Assembly (NCBI RefSeq): GCF_029227915.1
Contig: NC_079876.1
Location: 2,854,001 to 2,918,000 of the forward strand
Length of the DNA: 64,000 nt
Source of the DNA: Hydractinia symbiolongicarpus
Lineage: Eukaryota > Cnidaria > Hydrozoa > Anthoathecata > Hydractiniidae
Direction of reading: 5' to 3'
Positions 10,958-21,812 of the stretch are shown piece by piece (the first letter of the stretch is position 1; the number at the start of each line of letters is the position of its first letter). A program made the position numbers and the translations under genes. The notes beneath the pieces are model-generated. The model saw only the letters and a list, made by a program, of their open reading frames with translations. It was not told the DNA's origin and did no database searches.

Positions 10958-12065
10958 ATAATTTAAATAATCGTTTGGGAGATGAGTTTACTCCCTGGGT
11001 GCTTTCTTTGTATACTTTTGACTATACGGGCCGAGTCCGGGATTTACGGGAAATCGCAGGTTTTCGTTTGCCGGCGATTAAACTTCTTTTATTCAGCGTG
11101 TCATCAAAAATGAAAACATTTTTGAAAACTACAAGTCTCATGCGTTTTAGTGGTGAAAAAATAATTTGTAAAATCGTTCGGGAAATGAGTTTACTCCCTG
11201 GGTACTTTCTTTGTATACTTTTGACTATACGGGCCGAGTCCGGGATTTACGGGAAGTCGCGGGTTTTCGTTTGCCGGCGATTAAACTTCTTTTATTCAGC
11301 GTCTCATCAAAAATGAAAATATTTTTAAATACTACAAGTCTCATGGGCTTTAGTGGTGAAATGATAATTTAAAAAATCGCTCGGGAAATGAGTTTACACC
11401 TTGGGTACTTTCTTTGTATACTTTTGACTATACGGGCCGAGTCCGGGATTTACTGGAAATCGCTGGTTTTCGTTTGCCCGCGATTAAACTTCTTTTATTC
11501 AGCGTCTCATCAAAAATGAAAACATTTTTGAAAACTACAAGTCTCATGCGTTTTAGTGGTGAAAAAATAATTTAAAAAATCGTTCGGAAATGAGTTTACT
11601 CCCTGGGTACTTTCTTTGTATACTTTTGACTATGCGTGCCGAGTCCGGGGTTTACGGGAAATGGCAGGTTTTCGTTTGCCGGGGATTAAACTTCTTTTAT
11701 TCAGCGTCTCATCAAAAATGAAAACATTTTTGAAAACTACAAGTCTCAAGCGTTTTAGTGGTGAAAAGATAATTTAAAAAATCGTTTTGGAAATGAGTTT
11801 ACTCACAGGGTACTTTCTTTGTATACATTCGACTATACGGGCCAAGCCCGGGATTTACGGGAAATTGCGGAATTTCGTTTGCCGGCGATTAAACTTCTTT
11901 TATTAAGCGTGTCATCAAAAATGAAAACATTTTTGAAAACTACAAGTCTCATGGGATTTAGTGGTGAAATAATAATTAAAAAAATCGTTCGGGAAATGAG
12001 TTTACACCCCGGGTACTTTCTTTGTATACTTTTGACTATACGGGCCGAGTCCGGGATTTACGGGA

Positions 12066-12093
12066 AATCGCAGGTTTTCGTTTGCCGGCGATT
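12066..12093. repeat. Second dyad AATCGC/GCGATT (example)
   Basis: AATCGC and GCGATT form a 6-bp inverted repeat separated by 16 bases that include TTTTCGTTTGCCG. An overlapping alternative pairing, GATTT with AAATC around ACGGG, uses the same left arm. Monomers of the AATGGC subtype lose the left arm, and GCGAGTAAAC monomers lose the right arm, so the dyad is not universally kept. A short match of this kind could be chance. Confidence 0.5.
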
Positions 12094-12117
12094 AAACTTC
12101 TTTTATTAAGCGTCTCA

Positions 12118-12139
12118 TCAAAAATGAAAACATTTTTGA
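12118..12139. repeat. Perfect 9-bp inverted repeat in each monomer (example)
   Basis: Stem arms TCAAAAATG and CATTTTTGA flank an AAAA loop, a perfect 9-bp palindromic hairpin at monomer positions 121-142. It is shown here for the representative monomer and recurs in most monomers. Common variants weaken it: CATTTTTAA on the right arm, or the ATGAAAATATTTTT subtype, which leaves a 6-bp stem. Dyad symmetry is frequent in centromeric satellites. Whether this hairpin has any role is unknown. Confidence 0.85.
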
Positions 12140-12992
12140 AAACTACAAGTCTCATGCGTTTTAGTGGTGAAAAAATAATTTATAAAATCGTTCGGGAAAT
12201 GAGTTTACTCCCTGGGTACTTTCTTTGTATACTTTTGACTATACGGGCCGAGTCCGGGATTTACGGGAAATCGCAGGTTTTCGTTTGCCGGCGATTAAAC
12301 TTCTTTTATTCAGCGTCTCATTAAAAATGAAAACATTTTTGAAAACTACAAGTCTCATGGGATTTAGTGGTGAAATAATAATTAAAAAAATCGTTCGGGA
12401 AATGAGTTTACACCCCGGGTACTTTCTTTGTATACTTTTGACTATACGGGCCGAGTCCGGGATTTACGGGAAATCGCAGGTTTTCGTTTGCCGGCGTTTA
12501 AACTTCTTTTATTAAGCGTCTCATCAAAAATGAAAACATTTTTGAGAACTACAAGTCTCATGCGTTTTAGTGGTGAAAAAATAATTTAAAAAATCGTTTG
12601 GGAAATCAGTTTACTCCCTGGGTACTTTCTTTGTATACTTTTGACTATACGGGCCGAATCCGGGATTTACGGAAAATCGCAGGTTTTCGTTTGCCGGCGA
12701 TTAAACTTCTTTTATTCAGCGTCTCATCAAAAATGAAAACATTTTTGAAAACTACAAGTCTCATGCGTTTTAGTGGTGAAAAAATAAATTAAAAAATCGT
12801 TCGGGAAATGAGTTTACTCCCTGGGTACTATCTTTGTATGCTTTTGACTATACGGGCCAAGCCCGGGATTTACGGGAAATCGCGGGATTTCGTTTGCCGG
12901 CGATGAAACCTCTTTTTATTTTTTTTATTTTATTTATTAATTCTTTCTTTAAAGTCGATATACAATATACAATAAAACATGCTAGATACATT

Positions 12993-12996
<4 letters not shown>

Positions 12997-13031
<35 letters not shown>
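12997..13031. repeat. 35-base A homopolymer inside LINE 3' region, copy 2
   Basis: A run of 35 A, exactly as long as the run in copy 1. Homopolymers of this length mutate quickly, so the equal length suggests a very recent duplication or an assembly duplication. Confidence 0.9.
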
Positions 13032-13035
<4 letters not shown>

Positions 13036-13117
13036 TTAGCCTTGGGCTAATTAAAATCGACTGTCCTAAAATAAAGTTTTTAAAAAAATAGGAGATTTAT
13101 ATTATAATAATAAGAAG

Positions 13118-13831
13118 CTAATTCTTATATCCTACGTTACAAATATATGTGGCACAGAGACGACAACTGCACTGAATAAACGGAATGGTGTTTAGCCCGT
13201 GATGGAATAAAGACAACGAAGGGGCATTTCGGACAGAGTTTGGAAGCTTCTCCCATAATTTAGAAGCAATATAAGATACGCTTAATAGACCATGCTTTGT
13301 GGTGCGAGTTCTGCACCTTTCAAGAGAACTTGATGCACGGAAACTATATGCTGTGTTTTTGAATACAAAAACATCATTCATGTAGGATGGATTCTGTTTC
13401 ATTTTTGTTTTAAAAACATCCTTTAACAATTTTCGGCAGAACTTTTCATGAATACTGATTCTGCATTCATTTTCAATTCTGTCGCATAAAAGTCTATTTG
13501 CTCTACTATGAATGCTATTAACTTTATGTAGTAGATCTCTACTTGAAAATCCCCATATAAGAGGGCAGTAATTAAATATGCTAGAAATAAATGAATTAGC
13601 AATAACATTTCGCTTATAATTAGACATATATGGTGATATACGTTTTAGGGCATTGATCTTGGCATTTGCCTTCTTACATAATGGAAGAACATGTTGCCGG
13701 AAAGAAAGCTGATTGTCCAGAATTATACCCAACAAATTTACGTATGGAGACTCTTGTAATATAGTATTTTTCAAATTTAAAGTAACAAAGTTTTCGTTTT
13801 TTGATTTTCCCAGAATGAGCAGTTTGCACTG
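13118..13831 (-). pseudogene. RT C-terminal fragment, LINE copy 2
   Basis: Same 237-codon frame as in copy 1, with the translated part identical wherever compared (PYVNLLGIILDN, FNYCPLIWGFSSRD, LLKDVFKTKM). It has no start codon of its own and is separated from the upstream half by the palm deletion. Non-functional remnant. Confidence 0.88.
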
Positions 13832-14855
13832 TCATGTGAAGCAAAACATGCTGGCTGCTAAAACCCTTTCGAAAACCTGACAAAAGAGGTGATAATTTAC
13901 TATCAATAAATTCATAAATCTGATCAAACATAATACGTTCAAAAATTTTTGACGCACTGCTCAGTTTACTAACAGGACGATAATTCAATTTTGATGAACG
14001 ATCTCCGTTTTTAAATAGTGGACAAATATCAGCCAATTTCATTGCTCCAGGGAAAACTTCATCGACAATAGATTTCTCAAACAGCTTGTTGATATGTTCT
14101 CCGTATACATCGACGTAATATTTGAGGAAACATGGTGGAATTGCTCCTTTGGGACCAGATTTGTTTTCTTTTAGGTTACCAATATACTTTTTCATGATGT
14201 CAATTTCAATTGATTTGAAGCTCATTTTGTTGGTAGTGGTAACATGTTTCTTTATCCATATTATACTTGGATGCTGTTCGTAATTCTTGATGACGTTTTC
14301 AATATCGTTTTTATTATCGTTATAGTTTTCGTGCGGAATTCCATCAATATTCAAAGAATTCGTGACATTAACAAAATGATCATTTATTATATTTGCTATA
14401 TGTTCTTTTTCACGAATTATTTGATCATTTTCAACTATTACTTGGACTGTATCTTTTACACATTTGTTGGAAAATATCGGCTTTACAGTTTTCCAGAACT
14501 TTTTGTTATCAAAAATGTTTTTCATATTTAGTGATGTATAATAAATTCTTTTCGCGTCTCTACAAACAGTGACACATTTGTTTTTTTGCCTTTTAAAATT
14601 TTCCCAGTTTTTAATAGAAGGGTGCTTATTGTAGATATTTTTAAATCTCGATCGAATCATTATCTACTTTCGTACTGCTTTTGTTATAAATGGAGAGTTA
14701 TTATTTCTAACAACTTTGTATTTTATAGGGGCGTGTTTGCTGACCAACTGACTGAATTGTTCGTCAAAGTCGTTGTAATTTAAGTCATTGTTTGATGCAA
14801 TAAGTGACTCAAGGTCATGTTTAAAATGTTCGTCATTAAAAAGTCTGTAACGACG
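13832..14855 (-). pseudogene. Endonuclease-RT linker and RT N-terminal fragment, LINE copy 2
   Basis: Same as the copy 1 fragment: linker from the 5' truncation, TAG in place of GAG at 14664-14666, ATG at 14658-14660, early RT motifs (NYRPVSKL, FERIMFDQ, GFRKGFSSQ), then the deletion junction near 13832. The shared nonsense codon pairs this copy with copy 1 against copy 3. Confidence 0.9.
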
Positions 14856-17220
14856 ATAATTTAAATAATCGTTTGGGAGATGAGTTTACTCCCTGGGTGC
14901 TTTCTTTGTATACTTTTGACTATACGGGCCGAGTCCGGGATTTACGGGAAATCGCAGGTTTTCGTTTGCCGGCGATTAAACTTCTTTTATTCAGCGTGTC
15001 ATCAAAAATGAAAACATTTTTGAAAACTACAAGTCTCATGCGTTTTAGTGGTGAAAAAATAATTTGTAAAATCGTTCGGGAAATGAGTTTACTCCCTGGG
15101 TACTTTCTTTGTATACTTTTGACTATACGGGCCGAGTCCGGGATTTACGGGAAGTCGCGGGTTTTCGTTTGCCGGCGATTAAACTTCTTTTATTCAGCGT
15201 CTCATCAAAAATGAAAATATTTTTAAATACTACAAGTCTCATGGGCTTTAGTGGTGAAATGATAATTTAAAAAATCGCTCGGGAAATGAGTTTACACCTT
15301 GGGTACTTTCTTTGTATACTTTTGACTATACGGGCCGAGTCCGGGATTTACTGGAAATCGCTGGTTTTCGTTTGCCCGCGATTAAACTTCTTTTATTCAG
15401 CGTCTCATCAAAAATGAAAACATTTTTGAAAACTACAAGTCTCATGCGTTTTAGTGGTGAAAAAATAATTTAAAAAATCGTTCGGAAATGAGTTTACTCC
15501 CTGGGTACTTTCTTTGTATACTTTTGACTATGCGTGCCGAGTCCGGGGTTTACGGGAAATGGCAGGTTTTCGTTTGCCGGGGATTAAACTTCTTTTATTC
15601 AGCGTCTCATCAAAAATGAAAACATTTTTGAAAACTACAAGTCTCAAGCGTTTTAGTGGTGAAAAGATAATTTAAAAAATCGTTTTGGAAATGAGTTTAC
15701 TCACAGGGTACTTTCTTTGTATACATTCGACTATACGGGCCAAGCCCGGGATTTACGGGAAATTGCGGAATTTCGTTTGCCGGCGATTAAACTTCTTTTA
15801 TTAAGCGTGTCATCAAAAATGAAAACATTTTTGAAAACTACAAGTCTCATGGGATTTAGTGGTGAAATAATAATTAAAAAAATCGTTCGGGAAATGAGTT
15901 TACACCCCGGGTACTTTCTTTGTATACTTTTGACTATACGGGCCGAGTCCGGGATTTACGGGAAATCGCAGGTTTTCGTTTGCCGGCGATTAAACTTCTT
16001 TTATTAAGCGTCTCATCAAAAATGAAAACATTTTTGAAAACTACAAGTCTCATGCGTTTTAGTGGTGAAAAAATAATTTATAAAATCGTTCGGGAAATGA
16101 GTTTACTCCCTGGGTACTTTCTTTGTATACTTTTGACTATACGGGCCGAGTCCGGGATTTACGGGAAATCGCAGGTTTTCGTTTGCCGGCGATTAAACTT
16201 ATTTTATTCAGCGTCTCATTAAAAATGAAAACATTTTTGAAAACTACAAGTCTCATGGGATTTAGTGGTGAAATAATAATTAAAAAAATCGTTCGGGAAA
16301 TGAGTTTACACCCCGGGTACTTTCTTTGTATACTTTTGACTATACGGGCCGAGTCCGGGATTTACGGGAAATCGCAGGTTTTCGTTTGCCGGCGATTAAA
16401 CTTCTTTTATTAAGCGTCTCATCAAAAATGAAAACATTTTTGAAAACTACAAGTCTCATGCGTTTTAGTGGTGAAAAAATAATTTAAAAAATCGTTTGGG
16501 AAATAAGTTTACTCCCTGGGTACTTTCTTTGTATACTTTTGACTATACGGGCCGAATCCGGGATTTACGGAAAATCGCAGGATTTCGTTTGCCGGCGATT
16601 AAACTTCTTTTATTCAGCGTCTCATCAAAAATGAAAACATTTTTGAAAACTACAAGTCTCATGCGTTTTAGTGGTGAAAAAATAAATTAAAAAATCGTTC
16701 GGGAAATGAGTTTACTCCCTGGGTACTATCTTTGTATGCTTTTGACTATATGGGCCAAGCCCGGGATTTACGGGAAATCTCGGGTTTTCGTTTGCCGGCG
16801 ATTAAACTTCTTTTATTAAGCGTCTCATCAAAAATGAAAACATTTTTGAAAACTACAAGTCTCATGCGTTTTAGTGGTGAAAAAATAATTTATAAAATCG
16901 TTCGGGGAATGAGTTTACTCCCTGGGTACTTTCTTTGTATACTTTTGACTATACGGGCCGAATCCGGGATTTACGGAAAATCGCAGGTTTTCGTTTGCCG
17001 GCGATTAAACTTCTTTTATTCAGCGTCTCATTAAAAATGAAAACATTTTTGAAAACTACAAGTCTCATGGGATTTAGTGGTGAAATAATAATTTAAAAAA
17101 TCGTTCGGGAAATGAGTTTACACCCCGGGTACTTTCTTTGTATACTTTTGACTATACGGGCCAAGCCCGGGATTTACGGGAAATCGCGGGATTTCGTTTG
17201 CCGGCGATGAAACCTCTTTT
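14856..17220 (+). repeat. Satellite spacer between LINE copies 2 and 3
   Basis: About 11.7 monomers, two more than the spacer between copies 1 and 2. The additional ones, at about 16730-17135, resemble the monomers at 8110-8520 (GACTATATGGGCCAAGCCCG, then AATCTCGGGTTTTCG). The spacer ends with the same CGATGAAACCTCTTTT junction. No gene is seen. Confidence 0.9.
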
Positions 17221-17300
17221 TATTTTTTTTATTTTATTTATTTATTCTTTCTTTAAAGTCGATACACAATATACAATAAAACATGCTAGATACATTAATT

Positions 17301-17325
17301 AAAAAAAAAAAAAAAAAAAAAAAAA
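17301..17325. repeat. 25-base A homopolymer inside LINE 3' region, copy 3
   Basis: Equivalent of the 35-base runs in copies 1 and 2, ten bases shorter. It accounts for the whole length difference between the elements. Confidence 0.9.
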
Positions 17326-17411
17326 TTTGTTAGCCTTGGGCTAATTAAAATCGACTGTCCTAAAATAAAGTTTTTAAAAAAATAGGAGATTTATATTATA
17401 ATAATAAGAAG

Positions 17412-18125
17412 CTAATTCTTATATCCTACGTTACAAATATATGTGGCACAGAGACGACAACTGCACTGAATAAACGGAATGGTGTTTAGCCCGTGATGGA
17501 ATAAAGACAACGAAGGGGCATTTCGGACAGAGTTTGGAAGCTTCTCCCATAATTTAGAAGCAATATAAGATACGCTTAATAGACCATGCTTTGTGGTGCG
17601 AGTTCTGCACCTTTCAAGAGAACTTGATGCACGGAAACTATATGCTGTGTTTTTGAATACAAAAACATCATTCATGTAGGATGGATTCTGTTTCATTTTT
17701 GTTTTAAAAACCTCCTTTAACAATTTTCGGCAGAACTTTTCATGAATACTGATTCTGCATTCATTTTCAATTCTGTCGCATAAAAGTCTATTTGCTCTAC
17801 TATGAATGCTATTAACTTTATGTAGTAGATCACTACGTGAAAATCCCCATATAAGAGGGCAGTAATTAAATATGCTAGAAATAAATGAATTAGCAATAAC
17901 ATTTCGCTTATAATTAGACATATATGGTGATATACGTTTTAGGGCATTGATCTTGGCATTTGCCTTCTTACATAATGGAAGAACATGTTGCCGGAAAGAA
18001 AGCTGATTGTCCAGAATTATACCCAACAAATTTACGTATGGAGACTCTTGTAATATATTATTTTTCAAATTTAAAGTAACAAAGTTTTCGTTTTTTGATT
18101 TTCCCAGAATGAGCAGTTTGCACTG
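17412..18125 (-). pseudogene. RT C-terminal fragment, LINE copy 3
   Basis: Same frame as in copies 1 and 2, with a few substitutions: NNILQE for NTILQE, FSRSDLL for FSSRDLL, KLLKEVF for KLLKDVF. It carries QESPYVNLLGIILDN and FNYCPLIWGF. It begins at the palm-deletion junction without a start codon and is non-functional. Confidence 0.88.
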
Positions 18126-19149
18126 TCATGTGAAGCAAAACATGCTGGCTGCTAAAACCCTTTCGAAAACCTGACAAAAGAGGTGATAATTTACTATTAA
18201 TAAATTCATAAATCTGATCAAACATAATACGTTCAAAAATTTTTGACGCACTGCTCAGTTTACTAACAGGACGATAATTCAATTTTGATGAACGATCTCC
18301 GTTTTTAAATAGTGGACAAATATCAGCCAATTTCATTGCTCCAGGGAAAACTTCATCGACAATAGATTTCTCAAACAGCTTGTTGATATGTTCTCCGTAT
18401 ACATCGACGTAATATTTGAGGAAACATGGTGGAATTGCTCCTTTGGGACCAGATTTGTTTTCTTTTAGGTTACCAATATACTTTTTCATGATGTCAATTT
18501 CAATTGATTTGAAGCTGATTTTGTTGGTAGTGGTAACATGTTTCTTTATCCATATTATACTTGGATGCTGTTCGTAATTCTTGATGACGTTTTCAATATC
18601 GTTTTTATTATCGTTATAGTTTTCGTGCGGAATTCCATCAATATTCAAAGAATTCGTGACATTAACAAAATGATCATTTATTATATTTGCTATATGTTCT
18701 TTTTCACGAATTATTTGATCATTTTCAACTATTACTTGGACTGTATCTTTTACACATTTGTTGGAAAATATCGGCTTTACAGTTTTCCAGAACTTTTTGT
18801 TATCAAAAATGTTTTTCATATTTAGTGATGTGTAATAAATTCTTTTCGCGTCTCTACAAACAGTGACACATTTGTTTCTTTGCCTTTTAAAATTTTCCCA
18901 GTTTTTAATAGAAGGGTGCTTATTGTAGATATTTTTAAATCTCGATCGAATCATTATCTCCTTTCGTACTGCTTTTGTTATAAATGGAGAGTTATTATTT
19001 CTAACAACTTTGTATTTTATAGGGGCGTGTTTGCTGACCAACTGACTGAATTGTTCGTCAAAGTCGTTGTAATTTAAGTCATTGTTTGATGCAATAAGTG
19101 ACTCAAGGTCATGTTTAAAATGTTCGTCATTAAAAAGTCTGTAACAACG
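18126..19149 (-). pseudogene. Endonuclease-RT linker and RT N-terminal fragment, LINE copy 3
   Basis: The best preserved of the three upstream fragments. It is open without a stop from the 5' truncation point (YRCYRLFNDEHF), through KHAPIKYKVVRNNNSPFITK, KAVRKEIMIRSRFKNIYNKH and KNWENFKRQRNKC, to the RT motifs LNYRPVSKLSSASKIFERIM and GFRKGFSSQHVLLHM. The frame crosses the deletion junction out of phase and stops at 18058-18060. A GTG/TTG or ATG start has no meaning here, because the true start lay in the missing 5' part. Pseudogene. Confidence 0.9.
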
Positions 19150-21609
19150 ATAATTTAAATAATCGTTTGGGAAATGAGTTTACTCCCTGGGTACTTTCTT
19201 TGTATACTTTTGACTATACGGGCCGAGTCCGGGATTTACGGGAAGTCGCGGGTTTTCGTTTGCCGGCGATTAAACTTCTTTTATTCAGCGTCTCATCAAA
19301 AATGAAAATATTTTTAAATACTACAAGTCTCATGGGCTTTAGTGGTGAAATGATAATTTAAAAAATCGCTCGGGAAATGAGTTTACACCTTGGGTACTTT
19401 CTTTGTATACTTTTGACTATACGGGCCGAGTCCGGGATTTACTGGAAATCGCAGGTTTTCGTTTGCCCGCGATTAAACTTCTTTTATTCAGCGTCTCATC
19501 AAAAATGAAAACATTTTTGAAAACTACAAGTCTCATGCGTTTTAGTGGTGAAAAAATAATTTAAAAAATCGTTCGGAAATGAGTTTACTCCCTGGGTACT
19601 TTCTTTGTATACTTTTGACTATGCGTGCCGAGTCCGGGGTTTACGGGAAATGGCAGGTTTTCGTTTGCCGGGGATTAAACTTCTTTTATTCAGCGTCTCA
19701 TCAAAAATTAAAACATTTTTGAAAACTACAAGTCTCAAGCGTTTTAGTGGTGAAAAGATAATTTAAAAAATCGTTTTGGAAATGAGTTTACTCACAGGGT
19801 ACTTTCTTTGTATACATTCGACTATACGGGCCAAGCCCGGGATTTACGGGAAATTGCGGAATTTCGTTTGCCGGCGATTAAACTTCTTTTATTAAGCGTG
19901 TCATCAAAAATGAAAACATTTTTGAAAACTACAAGTCTCATGGGATTTAGTGGTGAAATAATAATTAAAAAAATCGTTCGGGAAATGAGTTTACACCCCG
20001 GGTACTTTCTTTGTATACTTTTGACTATACGGGCCGAGTCCGGGATTTACGGGAAATCGCAGGTTTTCGTTTGCCGGCGATTAAACTTCTTTTATTAAGC
20101 GTCTCATCAAAAATGAAAACATTTTTGAAAACTACAAGTCTCATGCGTTTTAGTGGTGAAAAACTAATTTATAAAATCGTTCGGGAAATGAGTTTACTCC
20201 CTGGGTACTTTCTTTGTATACTTTTGACTATACGGGCCGAGTCCGGGATTTACGGGAAATCGCAGGTTTTCGTTTGCCGGCGATTAAACTTCTTTTATTC
20301 AGCGTCTCATTAAAAATGAAAACATTTTTGAAAACTACAAGTCTCATGGGATTTAGTGGTGAAATAATAATTAAAAAAATCGTTCGGGAAATGAGTTTAC
20401 ACCCCGGGTACTTTCTTTGTATACTTTTGACTATACGGGCCGAGTCCGGGATTTACGGGAAATCGCAGGTTTTCGTTTGCCGGCGATTAAACTTCTTTTA
20501 TTAAGCGTCTCATCAAAAATGAAAACATTTTTGAAAACTACAAGTCTCATGCGTTTTAGTGGTGAAAAAATAATTTAAAAAATCGTTTGGGAAATAAGTT
20601 TACTCCCTGGGTACTTTCTTTGTATACTTTTGACTATACGGGCCGAATCCGGGATTTACGGAAAATCGCAGGTTTTCGTTTGCCGGCGATTAAACTTCTT
20701 TTATTTAGCGTCTCATCAAAAATGAAAACATTTTTGAAAACTACAAGTCTCATGCGTTTTAGTGGTGAAAAAATAAATTAAAAAATCGTTCGGGAAATGA
20801 GTTTACTCCCTGGGTACTATCTTTGTATGCTTTTGACTATATGGGCCAAGCCCGGGATTTACGGGAAATCTCGGGTTTTCGTTTCCGGCGATTAAACTTC
20901 TTTTATTAAGCGTCTCATCAAAAATGAAAACATTTTTGAAAACTACAAGTCTCATGCGTTTTAGTGGTGAAAAAATAATTTATAAAATCGTTCGGGAAAT
21001 GAGTTTACTCCCTGGGTACTTTCTTTGTATACTTTTGACTATACGGGCCGAGTCCGGGATTTACGGGAAATCGCAGGTTTTCGTTTGCCGGCGATTAAAC
21101 TTCTTTTATTCAGCGTCTCATTAAAAATGAAAACATTTTTGAAAACTACAAGTCTCATGGGATTTAGTGGTGAAATAATAATTAAAAAAATCGTTCGGGA
21201 AATGAGTTTACACCCCGGGTACTTTCTTTGTATACTTTTGACTATACGGGCCGAGTCCGGGATTTACGGGAAATCGCAGGTTTTCGTTTGCCGGCGTTTA
21301 AACTTCTTTTATTAAGCGTCTCATCAAAAATGAAAACATTTTTGAGAACTACAAGTCTCATGCGATTTAGTGGTGAAAAAATAATTTAAAAAATCGTTTG
21401 GGAAATCAGTTTACTCCCTGGGTACTTTCTTTGTATACTTTTGACTATACGGGCCGAATCCGGGATTTACGGAAAATCGCAGGTTTTCGTTTGCCGGCGA
21501 TTAAACTTCTTTTATTCAGCGTCTCATCAAAAATGAAAACATTTTTGAAAACTACAAGTCTCATGCGTTTTAGTGGTGAAAAAATAAATTAAAAAATCGT
21601 TCGGGAAAT
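19150..21609 (+). repeat. Satellite following LINE copy 3
   Basis: About 12 monomers colinear with 14856-17150 and with 6670-9000. They share AAATTGCGGAATTTCG, GACTATATGGGCCAAGC, GGCGTTTAAAC and GAGAACTACAAG. The stretch leads into a monomer that corresponds to the LINE target but is uninterrupted. No gene is seen. Confidence 0.9.
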
Positions 21610-21812
21610 GAGTTTACTCCCTGGGTACTATATTTGTATGCTTTTGACTATACGGGCCAAGCCCGGGATTTACGGGAAATCGCGGGATTTCGTTTGCCGG
21701 CGATGAAACCTCTTTTATTAAGCGTGTCATCAAAAATGAAAACATTTTTGAAAACTACAAGTCTCATGGGATTTAGTGGTGAAATAATAATTTAAAAAAT
21801 CGTTCGGGAAAT
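21610..21812 (+). repeat. Empty-site paralogue of the LINE insertion monomer
   Basis: Full 203-bp monomer with the same left-hand variants that precede each LINE copy (TTTGTATGCTTTTGACTATA, GGGCCAAGCCCGGG, CGCGGGATTTCG, GGCGATGAAACCTCTTTT), here continuing as ATTAAGCGTGTCATC. The LINE copies join after the TTTT that is at 21713-21716 here. It shows the likely pre-insertion sequence on the left side. Confidence 0.8.

Larger units (their letters stand above)
8182..12079 (+). repeat. LINE-bearing HOR, unit 1 (3898 bp)
   Basis: Unit made of about ten monomers plus LINE copy 1. It is followed directly by a second unit at an offset of 3898 bp. Everything compared matches, including the satellite monomers, both LINE junctions, the LINE fragments and a homopolymer of 35 A. 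Upstream of about 8182 the match to +3898 stops, the monomers there being of another subtype. Confidence 0.85.
11998..12200 (+). repeat. Representative 203-bp monomer
   Basis: A typical full-length unit, taken from GAG of GAGTTTAC to the base before the next one. A majority monomer counted by hand has 203 bases, 76 of them G or C (37%). Composition is bipartite: a GC-richer part with most CpGs lies at about positions 40-100 (GGGCCGAGTCCGGG through GCCGGCGATT), followed by an A/T-rich part with A- and T-tracts at about positions 100-203. Because 203 leaves remainder 2 on division by 3, any open frame changes phase in the next monomer. This explains the staggered 60-120-codon pseudo-ORFs across the array. 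The length is close to a nucleosome plus linker, as in many satellites. Confidence 0.93.
10958..12916 (+). repeat. Satellite spacer between LINE copies 1 and 2
   Basis: About 9.7 monomers. It starts mid-monomer at ATAATTTAAATAATCG and ends mid-monomer at CCTCTTTT, the two fixed LINE junctions. The order of variants (GGGAGATGAG, GAAATCGCTGG, AAATTGCGGAATTTCG, GGCGTTTAAAC, GAGAACTACAAG) repeats at +3898 up to about 15977. No gene is seen. Confidence 0.92.
12917..14855 (-). mobile_element. Truncated, inactive non-LTR retrotransposon (jockey/CR1-like), copy 2
   Basis: Same structure, ends and flanks as copy 1 at an offset of 3898 bp. The 5' truncation point, the internal palm deletion, the nonsense codon (TAG at 14664-14666), the A-rich tail and the homopolymer length are all shared. 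It therefore arose by duplication of the satellite segment carrying copy 1, or the reverse, and not by a new insertion. Confidence 0.92.
12080..15977 (+). repeat. LINE-bearing HOR, unit 2 (3898 bp)
   Basis: Direct tandem duplicate of 8182-12079. It contains LINE copy 2 and its flanking monomers with the same private variants. Just past its end, from about 16200, the next stretch carries variants not present in unit 1 (AAACTTATTTTATTC at about 16195-16209, GGGAAATAAGTTTAC at about 16498). This marks where the duplicated segment ends and an older copy begins. Confidence 0.85.
17221..19149 (-). mobile_element. Truncated, inactive non-LTR retrotransposon (jockey/CR1-like), copy 3
   Basis: Same insertion with the same 5' truncation, same palm deletion and same satellite junctions, but 10 bp shorter because its A homopolymer has 25 bases. 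I counted a little over a dozen substitutions against copy 1, under 1% divergence. It keeps GAG where copies 1 and 2 have a stop, and QRNK where they have QKNK. It therefore looks closer to the ancestral state. Its right flank lacks one monomer relative to copies 1 and 2: the first monomer here has GGGAAGTCGCGGG. Confidence 0.92.

Noticed and set aside
12075-12095. CENP-B-box-like TTCGTTTGCCGGCGA in each monomer
   Set aside because: It begins TTCG, but the required central A and the CGGG core of the mammalian box do not line up, so the resemblance is partial and likely chance.
9019-19149. Three independent LINE insertions into a hotspot
   Set aside because: Identical truncation, internal deletion and both junctions in all copies are explained far better by duplication of one insertion with its satellite flanks.
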